A stretch of DNA of 64,000 bases from Vibrio sp. MedPE-SWchi (GCA_001874155.1 MPDB01000002.1:186001-250000); one strand, 5' to 3'; shown: positions 48,447 through 58,239, counted from the first letter of the stretch. A program made the numbers and translations. Notes: a model not told the origin generated them from the letters alone.

Positions 48447-48875
48447 ATGATTCAACTATTTAGCTGTAAACCATACAAAAAAAGAGAGGTTGGAATGACC
48501 TTGATCGAATTATTGTTCTCTGTTGCGATTATCTCAATACTCGCGGCAATCGCGTACCCAAGCTTCACCGAACACTCGCTAAAGGCTCATCGAACCGCCG
48601 CAAAAGTCGATATGGCTAGAATCCAATTACAGTTAGAAGAAAGCTATGATAGCGGTTACGATTGGAGCTCTATCATCTCTTCTGGAAACTGCACCATTTG
48701 CGACAGCGATAGCACTCGTTACCTGTTCTCGGTGACAAGTTCAGCATCGATGGCCTACACCATTACGGCTACGGCTCAAACCGACGTCGGCCAGACAAAC
48801 GACAAATGCTTACCACAAAACAAGACGATGACGCTGGATGCGTTAGGACAAACGACCCCAAGCGATTGCTGGTAA
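48447..48875 (+). CDS. pilE: Type IV pilin-like protein PilE
   Basis: This 142-residue protein has a prepilin leader ending KKREVG, then MTLIELLFSVAIISILAAIAYPSF, with Glu at +5. The body has a pilin-like C-terminal disulfide pair (CTIC, CLPQ...SDCW). It is similar to PilE/ComP-type minor pilins. It is divergent from fimT with only 101 bp between, a region holding a TATAAT at 48374-48379. From memory, V. cholerae has a comparable minor-pilin cluster next to dnaJ needed for DNA-uptake pili. Confidence 0.8.
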   Translation: MIQLFSCKPYKKREVGMTLIELLFSVAIISILAAIAYPSFTEHSLKAHRTAAKVDMARIQLQLEESYDSGYDWSSIISSGNCTICDSDSTRYLFSVTSSASMAYTITATAQTDVGQTNDKCLPQNKTMTLDALGQTTPSDCW

Positions 48876-48901
48876 TTCAAGCTAAAGTGTCCGTCTCAAA
48901 A

Positions 48902-48932
48902 GAAAAAAATAGCCTGCAATGAGCAGGCTATA
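48902..48932 (-). terminator. Terminator between pilE and the 48948 gene
   Basis: On the minus strand, ATAGCCTGC-TCATT-GCAGGCTAT is followed by T7. It serves the minus-strand gene; the plus-strand side lacks a T run. Confidence 0.8.
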
Positions 48933-48947
48933 GATTTCGTCAATGGA

Positions 48948-49352
48948 CTAGAAATAGACCCTAAGCCCAGCTTTTGCCTCGAGTTCAAATTGCATTTCAT
49001 CAAGGTAAAGATTTGGCCCTACATCGATGTAGAACCCCATCGGCTTTACCCTTAATTCCGCTCCAATGCCTGACGTCACCGCCATGTAATGGGTATTTCG
49101 ATCAATATACTGACCACCAACAAATAAGTACAAAGGAGTATTAGAAACTTGAAACGACTTATTGGCTCCTAGCCCAAACTGATCATCTAAGCTGACATTG
49201 AATCGAATATCATTATGCTTAAACTCCAGTCCCCAGAATGGCTCTCCAACAAAAAGCCCAACCCCGGTATTGGCTTGAGCCCCCATTGTCATAACGCTTA
49301 GAGCGACCACCAATGCGTATCTTTTTGCTGTTTTCACTAGACCATTTCTCAC
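48948..49352 (-). CDS. Secreted hypothetical protein, possible small outer-membrane barrel
   Basis: This 134-residue protein has a signal peptide (cleavage after GAQA). The mature part is made of alternating strands (VGLFVGEPFWGLEFKHNDIRF) and ends in the aromatic residues LRVYF, as expected of a small outer-membrane beta-barrel. No family is recognised. The start is a GTG at 49352 with AAGGGCGG upstream. An in-frame GTG at 49337 would also keep the signal peptide. Confidence 0.6.
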   Translation of the reverse strand: MRNGLVKTAKRYALVVALSVMTMGAQANTGVGLFVGEPFWGLEFKHNDIRFNVSLDDQFGLGANKSFQVSNTPLYLFVGGQYIDRNTHYMAVTSGIGAELRVKPMGFYIDVGPNLYLDEMQFELEAKAGLRVYF

Positions 49353-49611
49353 ATTCCGCCCTTTTTCATCTTCTGCGTTTGTTTACGCAACACCGAGAAT
49401 GGCATTGCTGAAAGGCGGCGAGAATATCAGGGCTTGTACATGATTTAATGAGTAACGAAGAGATTTGACCCACCTTTTACAACGGATGAAAAAGCAGTCG
49501 AATTAATGACACGAGATTTACAGCAAAGTCGAAACACCATCACATACGACCAACTTTTCAACAAGTTAAGATCCAGAAATGTATAGAGCGTCTTTTTAAA
49601 TACCCGAAAAA
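49353..49611. other. Intergenic region upstream of the 48948 gene
   Basis: It holds no confident gene. A 26-codon plus-strand frame (49506-49586, peptide MTRDLQQSRNTITYDQLFNK plus six residues) looks protein-like and is open upstream for 18 more codons without a start. It has no ribosome-binding site, so it may be a remnant. Confidence 0.35.
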
Positions 49612-49642
49612 CAAAAGGCCAGCGTAACCGCTGGCCTTTCTT
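49612..49642 (-). terminator. Terminator after dnaJ
   Basis: On the minus strand, AAAGGCCAGCG-GTTA-CGCTGGCCTTTTGTTTTT. Confidence 0.9.
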
Positions 49643-49665
49643 AATTCGAACTAGAACGTCATTAA

Positions 49666-50814
49666 TTAGCTTGTTAAATCATCAAAGAACTTTTTGACGC
49701 CATTAAAAAAGCCTTCAGACTTTGGTTTATGCTTATTCGCTGCTTCACCACCGCAAGACTCTTCAAACTCTTTCAGTAGATCTTTCTGACGTGAGCTAAG
49801 TTTAACTGGAGTCTCTACGACCAGTTTCACAATCAAATCGCCAACACCGCCACCGCGTACACCCTTCACGCCTTTGCCACGCATACGGAACATACGGCCC
49901 GTTTGAGTCTCATCTGGCACTTTCAGGTTTACACGACCATCTAGAGTCGGCACTTCAACTTCACCACCAAGCGCTGCCATTGCAAAGCTTACTGGCACTT
50001 CGCAGTACAAGTTGTTGCCGTCACGCTCAAAGATGTTGTGTTCTTTCACATGTACTTGAACATAGAGATCGCCTGCTGGTGCGCCAGACTCGCCAGCTTC
50101 GCCTTCGCCAGATAAACGAATGCGATCGCCAGTATCCACACCTGATGGGATCTTAACGTTAAGTGTTTTTGTCTTCTGCTTACGGCCTTGACCGTGGCAA
50201 GAGTTACATGGATCTTTGATGATCTTACCCTTGCCGTGACAAGTAGGACATGTTTGCTGAACCGCAAAGAAGCCCTGACGCATCTGAACCTGACCATGTC
50301 CATGACACGTACCACATGTCTCTGGAGAAGACCCTTTCTTAGCACCGGTACCTTCACAAGTATCACAGTGAACAAGCGTTGGAATTTCAATCTCTTTAGA
50401 AACGCCTTTAACAGCCTCTTCTAAAGTTAGTTCCATGTTGTAACGTAAGTCAGCGCCGCGCTGCGCACGTTGACCACCACCGCCACCACGACGACCACCA
50501 CCAAAGATATCTCCGAAAACATCACCAAAGATGTCTCCGAAATCACCTTGACCGCCGCCACCGAAGCCACCGCCACCCATTCCGCCTTGCTCAAACGCAG
50601 CGTGACCATATTGGTCGTACGCAGCCTTCTTCTGAGCGTCGGTCAAAATTTCGTACGCTTCTTTTACTTCTTTAAACTTTTCATCTGAAGTGTCATCACC
50701 TTGATTGCGATCTGGGTGGTATTTCATAGCCAAGCGCTTGTACGCTTTTTTAATATCACGCTCAGATGCGTCGCGGCCGACGCCTAGTACTTCATAATAA
50801 TCACGTTTTGACAT
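49666..50814 (-). CDS. dnaJ: Chaperone DnaJ (Hsp40)
   Basis: DnaJ delivers substrates to DnaK and stimulates its ATPase. The 382-residue class I protein has the J domain with HPD ([11 protein letters not shown]), a Gly-rich region ([12 protein letters not shown] and [10 protein letters not shown]), four CxxCxGxG zinc motifs ([32 protein letters not shown]) and C-terminal substrate domains. The ATG at 50814 ([12 protein letters not shown]) is the standard start. It is preceded by an unusually long 251-bp gap from dnaK with a large inverted repeat. Confidence 0.97.
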   Translation of the reverse strand: MSKRDYYEVLGVGRDASERDIKKAYKRLAMKYHPDRNQGDDTSDEKFKEVKEAYEILTDAQKKAAYDQYGHAAFEQGGMGGGGFGGGGQGDFGDIFGDVFGDIFGGGRRGGGGGQRAQRGADLRYNMELTLEEAVKGVSKEIEIPTLVHCDTCEGTGAKKGSSPETCGTCHGHGQVQMRQGFFAVQQTCPTCHGKGKIIKDPCNSCHGQGRKQKTKTLNVKIPSGVDTGDRIRLSGEGEAGESGAPAGDLYVQVHVKEHNIFERDGNNLYCEVPVSFAMAALGGEVEVPTLDGRVNLKVPDETQTGRMFRMRGKGVKGVRGGGVGDLIVKLVVETPVKLSSRQKDLLKEFEESCGGEAANKHKPKSEGFFNGVKKFFDDLTS

Positions 50815-50866
50815 GCTGTTGGTCACCAATTTAGTGCTACAAACGGCTAAGACCCGTTTGCGGTTG

Positions 50867-50928
50867 TATCAATATAGCTAAGGGGCTTATAGAACTGCGT
50901 ATTAACAGGGCACTTAGCTATATTGATA
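50867..50928. repeat. Inverted repeat in the dnaK-dnaJ spacer
   Basis: TATCAATATAGCTAAG (50867-50882) and its exact complement CTTAGCTATATTGATA (50913-50928) are separated by 30 bp. In RNA they would form a 16-bp stem. The role is unknown; it may set the dnaK:dnaJ ratio by processing or attenuation. Confidence 0.8.
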
Positions 50929-50944
50929 AATCATTTACAAGCAG

Positions 50945-50974
50945 ACGGGCGTATGAGTTTCCTCAAACGCCCGT
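50945..50974. repeat. Second hairpin in the dnaK-dnaJ spacer
   Basis: ACGGGCGT-A-TGAG-TTTC-CTCA-A-ACGCCCGT forms a nearly perfect 12-bp stem-loop with one internal A-A mismatch. It is not followed by a T run on the minus strand, so it is not a standard terminator. Confidence 0.75.
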
Positions 50975-51065
50975 ATCGATACTTTTAAGCAAGGTTCTAA
51001 AACAAACCGTCGCTAAAATAAGAAGAAGAACATCATTAAGATGCCCCTCTTCTTAGAAGAAAAGA

Positions 51066-52985
51066 TTACTTCTTGTCTTCTTTAACTTCTTCAAACTCAG
51101 CGTCTACAACATCTTCTTCTTGAGCTTGCTGTTGGCCTGCGTCTTCGCCGCCTTGAGCTTGTTCAGCTTGAGCTTTCTGCTGAGCAATCTCCATTAGCTT
51201 TTGAGATGCTTCCATTAACGCTTGAACTTTCGCGTCGATAGCTTCTTTGTCGTCGCCTTTCTTCGCTGTTTCAAGTTCTGCGATTGCTGCTTCAATCTTC
51301 TCTTTGTCTTCTGCAGGTAGAGCTTCACCAGCTTCTTCTACTTGCTTCTGAGTACCGTGAATCATTTGGTCAGCTTGGTTACGCGCAGTTGCTAGCTCTT
51401 CGAACTTTTTGTCCGCTTCTTTGTTCGCTTCTGCTTCTTGAACCATTTTCTCGATTTCGTCGTCGCTTAGGCCGCCTGAAGCTTGGATAGTGATCTTCTG
51501 CTCTTTACCAGTCTGCTTGTCTTTCGCAGAAACGTGCAGGATACCATCCGCATCAAGGTCGAAAGTTACTTCGATTTGAGGCATGCCGCGAGGTGCAGCT
51601 TGGATGCCTTCTAGGTTGAACTGACCAAGAGACTTGTTGTAAGTCGCTTGCTTACGCTCACCTTGAAGAACGTGGATAGTAACCGCGTTTTGGTTGTCTT
51701 CTGCAGTAGAGAACGTTTGGTTCGCTTTCGTTGGGATCGTTGTGTTCTTCTCAACAAGCTTAGTCATTACGCCGCCCATCGTCTCGATACCAAGAGATAG
51801 AGGAGTTACGTCTAGAAGAAGTACGTCTTTAACGTCACCCGCAAGAACACCACCTTGTACAGCAGCACCCATTGCAACCGCTTCATCAGCGTTTACGTCT
51901 TTACGTGGCTCTTTACCAAAGAAATCAGTCACTTTAGCTTGAACCATTGGCATACGTGTTTGACCACCAACTAGGATAACATCATCAATGTCACCAACAG
52001 ATAGGTCAGCATCCGCTAGAGCAACTTTAAGTGGCTCAAGAGAACGTTGTACTAGGTCTTCAACTAGAGATTCTAGTTTCGCACGCGTTACTTTAACGTT
52101 CATGTGCTTAGGACCAGTCGCATCAGCAGTTACGTAAGGTAGGTTTACGTCAGTTTGCTGTGCTGAAGAAAGTTCGATTTTCGCTTTCTCTGCCGCTTCT
52201 TTAACACGTTGCATTGCAAGTGGATCGTTCTTAAGATCGATGCCTTGCTCTTTGTTGAACTCGTCTACTAGGTAGTTGATTAGACGGTTATCAAAGTCTT
52301 CACCACCAAGGTGAGTGTCACCGTTAGTTGCTAGTACTTCAAACGTCTTCTCGCCTTCAACTTCATCAATCTCGATAATTGAGATATCGAATGTACCACC
52401 ACCAAGGTCGTAAACAGCGATAGTGCGGTCGCCGCCTTTCTTATCAAGACCGTAAGCAAGTGCAGCTGCTGTTGGTTCGTTGATGATACGTTTAACTTCT
52501 AGACCTGCGATACGGCCAGCATCTTTCGTTGCTTGACGTTGAGCATCGTTAAAGTAAGCAGGTACTGTGATAACAGCGCCAGTCACTTCTTCACCTAGGA
52601 AGTCTTCTGCTGTTTTCTTCATTTTCTTCAGTACTTCAGCAGAAACCTGAGGAGCAGCCATTTGTTGGCCTTGCGCTTCAACCCAAGCATCACCGTTATC
52701 CGCTTTAACAATGTTAAATGGCATGATTTTGATGTCGCGTTGTACTTCTTCGTCTTCAAAACGACGACCAATAAGACGCTTAATAGCAAATAGCGTGTTA
52801 GTTGGGTTAGTTACCGCTTGACGTTTTGCAGGCTGACCTACTAGCGTTTCACCGTCAGTGTATGCGATAACGGATGCTGTTGTACGCTCACCTTCAGCAT
52901 TTTCAATTACGCGTGGCTTGTCACCGTCTAGAACAGCAACACAAGAGTTAGTAGTACCTAAGTCAATACCAATGATTTTACCCAT
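51066..52985 (-). CDS. dnaK: Chaperone DnaK (Hsp70)
   Basis: DnaK is the ATP-dependent chaperone that works with DnaJ and GrpE. The 639-residue protein has the nucleotide-binding domain ([43 protein letters not shown]), the interdomain linker ([16 protein letters not shown]) and the substrate domain. The acidic C-terminal tail ends EEVKEDKK. Two sigma-32-like promoters lie directly upstream. Confidence 0.98.
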   Translation of the reverse strand: MGKIIGIDLGTTNSCVAVLDGDKPRVIENAEGERTTASVIAYTDGETLVGQPAKRQAVTNPTNTLFAIKRLIGRRFEDEEVQRDIKIMPFNIVKADNGDAWVEAQGQQMAAPQVSAEVLKKMKKTAEDFLGEEVTGAVITVPAYFNDAQRQATKDAGRIAGLEVKRIINEPTAAALAYGLDKKGGDRTIAVYDLGGGTFDISIIEIDEVEGEKTFEVLATNGDTHLGGEDFDNRLINYLVDEFNKEQGIDLKNDPLAMQRVKEAAEKAKIELSSAQQTDVNLPYVTADATGPKHMNVKVTRAKLESLVEDLVQRSLEPLKVALADADLSVGDIDDVILVGGQTRMPMVQAKVTDFFGKEPRKDVNADEAVAMGAAVQGGVLAGDVKDVLLLDVTPLSLGIETMGGVMTKLVEKNTTIPTKANQTFSTAEDNQNAVTIHVLQGERKQATYNKSLGQFNLEGIQAAPRGMPQIEVTFDLDADGILHVSAKDKQTGKEQKITIQASGGLSDDEIEKMVQEAEANKEADKKFEELATARNQADQMIHGTQKQVEEAGEALPAEDKEKIEAAIAELETAKKGDDKEAIDAKVQALMEASQKLMEIAQQKAQAEQAQGGEDAGQQQAQEEDVVDAEFEEVKEDKK

Positions 52986-53030
52986 CAGGCGATCTCCGAA
53001 TTAATTCTATTTTGATTTTCTATACACCCT

Positions 53031-53059
53031 ATGTGGGGGATGCATAGTGGGCTTTCAAC
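53031..53059 (-). promoter_or_regulatory. Predicted sigma-32 promoter P2 of dnaK
   Basis: On the minus strand, GTTGAAA and CCCCCACAT are 13 bp apart, about 45 bp before the dnaK ATG. They resemble the heat-shock consensus CTTGAAA / CCCCATNT. Confidence 0.6.
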
Positions 53060-53105
53060 CCTTGCGAATAAACAAAAACGAATCTTTGTTTTTTGTATGC
53101 ACCAT

Positions 53106-53133
53106 AGATAGGGGCTGCAAATTTCTTTTCAAG
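53106..53133 (-). promoter_or_regulatory. Predicted sigma-32 promoter P1 of dnaK
   Basis: On the minus strand, CTTGAAA and CCCCTATCT are 12 bp apart, about 120 bp before dnaK. The -35 is a perfect heat-shock element. Confidence 0.75.
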
Positions 53134-53168
53134 GGTCGAACTGAAAAAAAGTAGCGATATTTCTCATA

Positions 53169-53198
53169 CAAAAAAGCGGAGCCATTAAGCTCCGCTTG
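53169..53198 (-). terminator. Terminator after the DAACS symporter gene
   Basis: On the minus strand, AAGCGGAGC-TTAATG-GCTCCGCTTTTTT. Confidence 0.85.
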
Positions 53199-53221
53199 TT
53201 CATTTTGTATTAACCTTTTGA

Positions 53222-54493
53222 TTATGCCGTCACTTTTACCGGTTCAGCGGCGGTTTCATCTTGAGCCACTTCTCCTTCAGACTGAGCAACAATGGTATTA
53301 ACCGCTGTATCACCCACTACGTTAGAAGAGGTACAGAACATATCATTGATACGGTCAACGGCAGCAATAATGGCTAGACCTTCAGGCGGTAAGCCCAATT
53401 GATGCAGTAGAACGCCAACCATCACAACACCACCACCAGGAACACCACCAGCACCGATAGAAAGAAGTAAGATAGTGAAACCAAGCATGAACAGGTCAGC
53501 TGCCACAATCGGTTGACCGAAGGCATTCGCCACAAAGATTGTTGCAAGCGCAATATAGACAGACACACCGGCCATATTCATGGTTGCACCCAGTGGTACA
53601 CCAAAGCCAGCTACCGACTTAGATACACCTAGCTTTTCTGTAAGGGTACGCATCGTCACAGGAATCGTAGCATTAGAGCTTGCGGTTGATAGTGAAAACA
53701 AGATTTGCTCACGAACTGCACGCAAAAATGTTTTAGAAGAACAGCGAGTCGTCAGTGCGACCGCTGTCGGATAGAAGATAAAGATTTGGAACAGAAGCAT
53801 TGCAATAACTAATGCCACATAGCCCGCAACCGACATCAATGTCCCTGCATTTAGCGTAGCACCAAGGTTAATCATCAGCGCGAATACACCGTAAGGCGCT
53901 AACCCCATCACAAGCCCAATAAGCTTCATCATCAGCTCGTTACCAAGCTTAAATGCGTTGGCAATTGGTGCTCCACGATCTTGCATCGCTTGAATACCAA
54001 TACCGACTAGAATAGCCATAAAGATGATTTGCAGCATATCACCGCTAGCAAATGCAGCAGCTGGGTTGCTTGGAACGATGTTAACGATCAGCGAGAAGAT
54101 ATCTGGCGTATCGGTTGTCGCTAATTCAACGGACTCAGAAACCGTTCCCGCTAGATTTGCTCCGGCACCCGGCTGAAAGATCATTCCGATAGTAAGCGCA
54201 AGCACGATCGCAATAACAGTATTTAGAATATATAAAGAAAAGGTTTTACTGCCTAAACGACCAAATGAACTTAAATCCTTTAGATCAACGATACCGCAGA
54301 CGATTGAAAAGAAAACCAATGGGACAACCATCAATTTGATCATTTCAACAAACATGGTACCGACACCGTTCGCCAGTCCCAACAGGTAGGTATCCATGAA
54401 TGTCACACCGCTAAACAAGTATTGAATAGCAGTACCTAAAATAAGGCCAGCGAAAAGGCCTACGAATATTTTGCTTGAGAGCGACTTATCCAT
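53222..54493 (-). CDS. Dicarboxylate/amino acid:cation symporter family protein with altered binding site
   Basis: This 423-residue protein is of the DAACS/SLC1 fold (GltP/GltPh relatives). Eight or more helices and the serine-rich hairpin STASSNATIPVTM are visible. Two key motifs differ from aspartate/glutamate carriers. The NMDGT motif of helix 7 reads NMAGV (Ala308 for Asp, Val310 for Thr). In helix 8, DRINDMFCTSSNVVGD has Cys387 where GltPh has Arg397, the residue that binds the substrate side-chain carboxylate. The position is Cys in the neutral-amino-acid exchanger ASCT2. A neutral substrate is therefore inferred. Confidence 0.85.
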   Translation of the reverse strand: MDKSLSSKIFVGLFAGLILGTAIQYLFSGVTFMDTYLLGLANGVGTMFVEMIKLMVVPLVFFSIVCGIVDLKDLSSFGRLGSKTFSLYILNTVIAIVLALTIGMIFQPGAGANLAGTVSESVELATTDTPDIFSLIVNIVPSNPAAAFASGDMLQIIFMAILVGIGIQAMQDRGAPIANAFKLGNELMMKLIGLVMGLAPYGVFALMINLGATLNAGTLMSVAGYVALVIAMLLFQIFIFYPTAVALTTRCSSKTFLRAVREQILFSLSTASSNATIPVTMRTLTEKLGVSKSVAGFGVPLGATMNMAGVSVYIALATIFVANAFGQPIVAADLFMLGFTILLLSIGAGGVPGGGVVMVGVLLHQLGLPPEGLAIIAAVDRINDMFCTSSNVVGDTAVNTIVAQSEGEVAQDETAAEPVKVTA

Positions 54494-54796
54494 CGTTCAA
54501 CTCCAATGATTATTGTATGCATCTATGTTAAAAATTAGTTATAAACTCGGTCTACCGCCGAGAAGGCAGTCATATTACACAGTGCAATCTCAAAGAAAAG
54601 AACTATCAACCATTGTAAAGAAAACAAAAATAAGCATTAAAAATTGAATTTACACCACCACGCAGAGTATTAGACCAGGCAAATAAAAAGTAAGCAGTGG
54701 AATGTTATTGATAAATCAATAATCAAAAGGTTTAAAATTTGTAAAAAAAAAGAGGAGCAACTGCTCCTCTCTACTTTCAACCATCAATACTGATGA
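54494..54796. other. Intergenic region between grpE and the symporter gene
   Basis: These 303 AT-rich bp hold the grpE terminator at the right end and no other recognisable feature. A promoter for the symporter gene is expected here but none is clear. Confidence 0.5.
54742..54771 (-). terminator. Terminator after grpE
   Basis: On the minus strand, AGAGGAGCA-GT-TGCTCCTCT is followed by T9. Confidence 0.9.
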
Positions 54797-55399
54797 TTAT
54801 TTGGATACCATCACCATCGCAGGGCGAATAACTCGGCCATTCAGCTCGTAGCCTTTTTGCATAACGAACATAACAGAATTTGGTTCGTGATCTGCACTTT
54901 CTTGAATTGACATCGCTTGATGTTTTTCAGGGTTAAAAGTTTCACCCTCTGGGTTAATCTCTTTTAGCCCAAACTTAGCAACAACGTCGACGAACGACTT
55001 ATGCGTCATCTCTACGCCTTCAAGAACAGGCTTAACCGCTTCGTTCTCTTGGTCTGCTGATTGAATTGCGCGTTCTAGATTATCAATCACCGGCAATAGC
55101 TCTTCAGCAAACTTATTCAACGCGTATTTACGCGCTTTATCGATCTCTTGTTCAGTGCGACGACGCATGTTTTCAACTTCCGCTTTTGCTCGCAACACAG
55201 AGTCTTGTTGATCCTGAACTTTTGCCTCGCTTGTTAATAAAGCAGCTTCTAGCTGAGCAATCTTAGACTCTTGCTCATCCACTTGTTGCTCTTCATTCCA
55301 TTCGATATCAGCATCGCTTCCAACAACATCTGCTTCTTGTTCTGTGTTTTCAGTTTGCTTAAGTTCTTCTTCTTTCATTTTGTTTTCTTCGTTGCTCAT
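54797..55399 (-). CDS. grpE: Nucleotide exchange factor GrpE
   Basis: GrpE releases ADP from DnaK and acts as a thermosensor through its long helices. The 200-residue protein has an acidic N-terminal coiled-coil region ([13 protein letters not shown], then [20 protein letters not shown]), paired long helices ([20 protein letters not shown], then [20 protein letters not shown]) and the C-terminal beta domain ([16 protein letters not shown]). The ATG at 55399 has GGAGAT upstream. It is divergent from nadK, with a sigma-32-type promoter in the gap. Confidence 0.96.
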   Translation of the reverse strand: MSNEENKMKEEELKQTENTEQEADVVGSDADIEWNEEQQVDEQESKIAQLEAALLTSEAKVQDQQDSVLRAKAEVENMRRRTEQEIDKARKYALNKFAEELLPVIDNLERAIQSADQENEAVKPVLEGVEMTHKSFVDVVAKFGLKEINPEGETFNPEKHQAMSIQESADHEPNSVMFVMQKGYELNGRVIRPAMVMVSK

Positions 55400-55490
55400 G
55401 ATATCTCCAGAATTCAATCCAACGTGCTCCTATACTCATTGTTACTCAATTAGGGGCACAAAAATTCGCATAAAGGGGTGACTTGCCATT

Positions 55491-55519
55491 ATTATGGGGA
55501 TGAAGATTCTTGATTCAAG
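55491..55519 (-). promoter_or_regulatory. Predicted sigma-32 promoter of grpE
   Basis: On the minus strand, CTTGAAT and CCCCATAAT are 13 bp apart, about 90 bp before grpE. This is a good match to the heat-shock consensus. Confidence 0.75.
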
Positions 55520-55540
55520 TCCAATTAGCCTGGAAAACCT

Positions 55541-56425
55541 ATGAAAAAATGCTTTGAAGTGATAGCCATCATCGGAAAACCGAGAGATCAACAAGCAATA
55601 CAGACACATAAAGAGCTCTATCTGTGGCTGACCGCGAAAGGTTACAGCGTCTTTATTGATGATCGATTATCCGATATTCTCGATGATATCCCTACCGAGC
55701 GTTTCTCAAATCTGATTGAACTTGGCAAAAAGGCGGATCTGGCCATTGTTGTCGGCGGCGATGGCAACATGCTGGGTGCTGCACGCGTACTTTCTAGATT
55801 TGATATTTGCGTGATAGGTGTCAACAGAGGCAACCTTGGTTTCCTGACCGATTTGGATCCAGATAACTTCCAGTCTGACTTGGTATCTGTGTTAAGTGGC
55901 GAATATCGAATTGAGAATCGATTCTTACTTGAAACGGAAATCCACCGTCACGGGCAGATAAAAAGCCATAATTCAGCCCTAAATGAAGCGGTTCTTCACC
56001 CAGGCCAAGTCGCCCACATGATCGAATTTGAAGTCTACATCGATGATACGTTTGCTTTTTCACAACGTTCCGATGGCCTCATTGTTTCCACCCCAACAGG
56101 CTCGACGGCCTACTCTCTTTCTGGCGGTGGCCCGATTCTTTCGCCAAGCCTAAACGCCATCAGCCTTGTACCTATGTTTCCACATACTCTTTCCAGCCGA
56201 CCGCTTGTGGTTGATGGGAACAGCCGAATTAAATTGCTGGTCTCTCCGGACAATAGAGGTACACAAGAAGTAGGGTGCGATGGCCAAATATCTCTACCAG
56301 TTTCACCTGGCGACGAGATACATATCTATCAAAGTCCAAATGCACTCAAACTGATTCACCCTAAAGACTACAGCTACTATCACGTGCTAAGAAACAAGCT
56401 CGGTTGGTCTAGTAAATTGTTTTAA
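55541..56425 (+). CDS. nadK: NAD kinase NadK
   Basis: NadK phosphorylates NAD to NADP with ATP. The 294-residue protein has the catalytic [14 protein letters not shown] motif, [19 protein letters not shown] and [23 protein letters not shown], all diagnostic of the family. The grpE-(divergent)-nadK-recN order is standard in gammaproteobacteria. Confidence 0.97.
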   Translation: MKKCFEVIAIIGKPRDQQAIQTHKELYLWLTAKGYSVFIDDRLSDILDDIPTERFSNLIELGKKADLAIVVGGDGNMLGAARVLSRFDICVIGVNRGNLGFLTDLDPDNFQSDLVSVLSGEYRIENRFLLETEIHRHGQIKSHNSALNEAVLHPGQVAHMIEFEVYIDDTFAFSQRSDGLIVSTPTGSTAYSLSGGGPILSPSLNAISLVPMFPHTLSSRPLVVDGNSRIKLLVSPDNRGTQEVGCDGQISLPVSPGDEIHIYQSPNALKLIHPKDYSYYHVLRNKLGWSSKLF

Positions 56426-56507
56426 CTCGCCGAAAACAGCGACTGAGATTGAATTGATCTTGTTCACAAAGTAGCCATATCACTAAAATATCTTGCCTGT
56501 GTAACTT

Positions 56508-56527
56508 TACTGTATAAAGAAACAGTA
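56508..56527 (+). promoter_or_regulatory. LexA (SOS) box 1 of recN
   Basis: TACTGTATAAAGAAACAGTA has CTGT-N8-ACAG, a full match to the SOS consensus core. Confidence 0.85.
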
Positions 56528-56529
56528 TA

Positions 56530-56549
56530 TACTGTTTTCTTATACAGTG
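56530..56549 (+). promoter_or_regulatory. LexA (SOS) box 2 of recN
   Basis: TACTGTTTTCTTATACAGTG has the CTGT-N8-ACAG core. It overlaps a likely -10 (TATACT, 56528-56533) of a promoter with -35 TTTACT at 56506-56511. Confidence 0.85.
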
Positions 56550-56567
56550 TTGTTCAATTGTACAGGT
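56548..56567 (+). promoter_or_regulatory. Imperfect LexA box 3 of recN
   Basis: TGTTGTTCAATTGTACAGGT has TTGT-N8-ACAG, one base off the core, just before the recN start. E. coli recN also has multiple boxes. Confidence 0.5.
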
Positions 56568-56574
56568 AAATAAA

Positions 56575-58239
56575 ATGCTGGCTCATTTAAGTGTAAACAA
56601 CTTTGCTATCGTAAAATCTTTGCAACTCGAACTCTCGAAAGGGATGACCAGTATCACTGGTGAAACGGGTGCAGGTAAGTCTATTGCTATTGATGCCTTA
56701 GGTTTATGTTTGGGCGGCCGCGCTGAAGCAGGCATGGTTAGACAAGGTGAAGAAAAAACAGAAGTGAGTGCAGCTTTCTCTCTAGAGAATAATCTACACG
56801 CCACTCGTTGGCTTGAAGATAACGATCTTCTCGATGGTAGTGATTGCATACTTCGCCGCATCATTAGCAAAGAAGGACGCTCTAGAGCCTTTATCAATGG
56901 CAGCCCTGTCCCACTTTCTCAACTGAAATCTTTGGGTCAGCAACTGATCAACATTCATGGGCAGCACGCTCATCATCAGTTGATGAAAAGTGACTACCAA
57001 ATGGCAATGCTCGATCAATACGCCGGCCATACCAACCTGCTCAAAAGTACTCGTAATGCCTATCAAAAATGGCGTAACGCAGACAACAACCTCAAGCAAT
57101 TGAAAGAAAACAGTGCCACTAACCAGGCACAGAAACAGCTGCTTGAATATCAAATAAAAGAGCTTAATGAGCTCTCTCTTGGCGAGGAAGAATATGAACA
57201 ACTCGAACAAGAACACAAACGACTATCCAACAGCGGAGAGCTTGCCTCAACCTGCCAACAGGCTATCGAGCTTATTTACGAAGGTGAAGAAGTTAATGCG
57301 CTTAGTATTCTCCAATCAGCCAATCAGTCCCTAATTCAACTTGCTGAGCTTGATGAGAAGCTTGTCGAGCTGCCTAATATGGTTGCCGAGGCACTCATCC
57401 AGCTTGAAGAAGCGAACGCAGAGCTTCGTAGTTACCTTGACAGCATTGATGTCGACCCTGGTCGAATGGCCTATGTCGAAGAACGCTTCTCAAAGGTTAT
57501 GTCTATCGCTCGTAAGCACCATATTATGCCAGAAGAGATCTACCAGCATCATCAAGACTTACTCGCACAAATTGAAGCATTAGATTGCTCGGATGAGCGC
57601 CTTGATGAACTTGATCAAGATGTCGAGAAGAAGTATCAGGCGTTCTTAGTTAGCGCTGAAAAGCTGCATAAATCTCGTAGCCGATATGCAAAAGAACTTA
57701 ACAAGCTTATTTCAGCAAGCATGCATGAACTGAGCATGGAGAAAGCCAAGTTCTGTATCGATATCGATAACCAAAACACTCACCCATCGCCTCTAGGAAT
57801 GGACTCTGTTTGTTTCTTGGTTTCCACCAACCCTGGCCAGCCAATGCAGCCCATTGCCAAAGTCGCGTCTGGTGGTGAATTGTCTCGTATATCACTCGCT
57901 ATTCAAGTCATTACGGCACAAAAAGTCGATACGCCTAGCCTCATTTTCGATGAAGTCGATGTGGGTATTAGTGGTCCTACCGCCGCAGTGGTTGGAAAAA
58001 TGCTAAGAACATTGGGGCAATCAACACAGGTGCTTTGTGTAACCCACCTTCCTCAAGTAGCCGGCTGCGGGCATCAACAGCTCTTTGTCGCTAAATCAAC
58101 GAAGTCAGGTAAAACTGAGACGCAAATGCATACGCTTGATACAGAAGCTCGTATTTCTGAGCTTGCTCGTCTACTCGGCGGCAGTGAAATCACTCAATCA
58201 ACACTGGCCAATGCGAAAGAGCTATTGATAGCTGCATAG
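56575..58239 (+). CDS. recN: DNA repair protein RecN
   Basis: RecN is an SMC-like ATPase recruited to double-strand breaks in the SOS response. The 554-residue protein has Walker A ([16 protein letters not shown]), a long central coiled-coil, the ABC signature ([15 protein letters not shown]) and Walker B ([12 protein letters not shown]). The gene has two perfect LexA boxes and one imperfect box directly upstream, so strong DNA-damage induction is expected. AAT at 56569 starts an AT-rich leader without a clear Shine-Dalgarno sequence. Confidence 0.97.
   Translation: MLAHLSVNNFAIVKSLQLELSKGMTSITGETGAGKSIAIDALGLCLGGRAEAGMVRQGEEKTEVSAAFSLENNLHATRWLEDNDLLDGSDCILRRIISKEGRSRAFINGSPVPLSQLKSLGQQLINIHGQHAHHQLMKSDYQMAMLDQYAGHTNLLKSTRNAYQKWRNADNNLKQLKENSATNQAQKQLLEYQIKELNELSLGEEEYEQLEQEHKRLSNSGELASTCQQAIELIYEGEEVNALSILQSANQSLIQLAELDEKLVELPNMVAEALIQLEEANAELRSYLDSIDVDPGRMAYVEERFSKVMSIARKHHIMPEEIYQHHQDLLAQIEALDCSDERLDELDQDVEKKYQAFLVSAEKLHKSRSRYAKELNKLISASMHELSMEKAKFCIDIDNQNTHPSPLGMDSVCFLVSTNPGQPMQPIAKVASGGELSRISLAIQVITAQKVDTPSLIFDEVDVGISGPTAAVVGKMLRTLGQSTQVLCVTHLPQVAGCGHQQLFVAKSTKSGKTETQMHTLDTEARISELARLLGGSEITQSTLANAKELLIAA

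Noticed and set aside
50427-50609. Gly/Val-rich frames and apparent repeats
   Set aside because: They are shadows of the Gly-rich linker of dnaJ.
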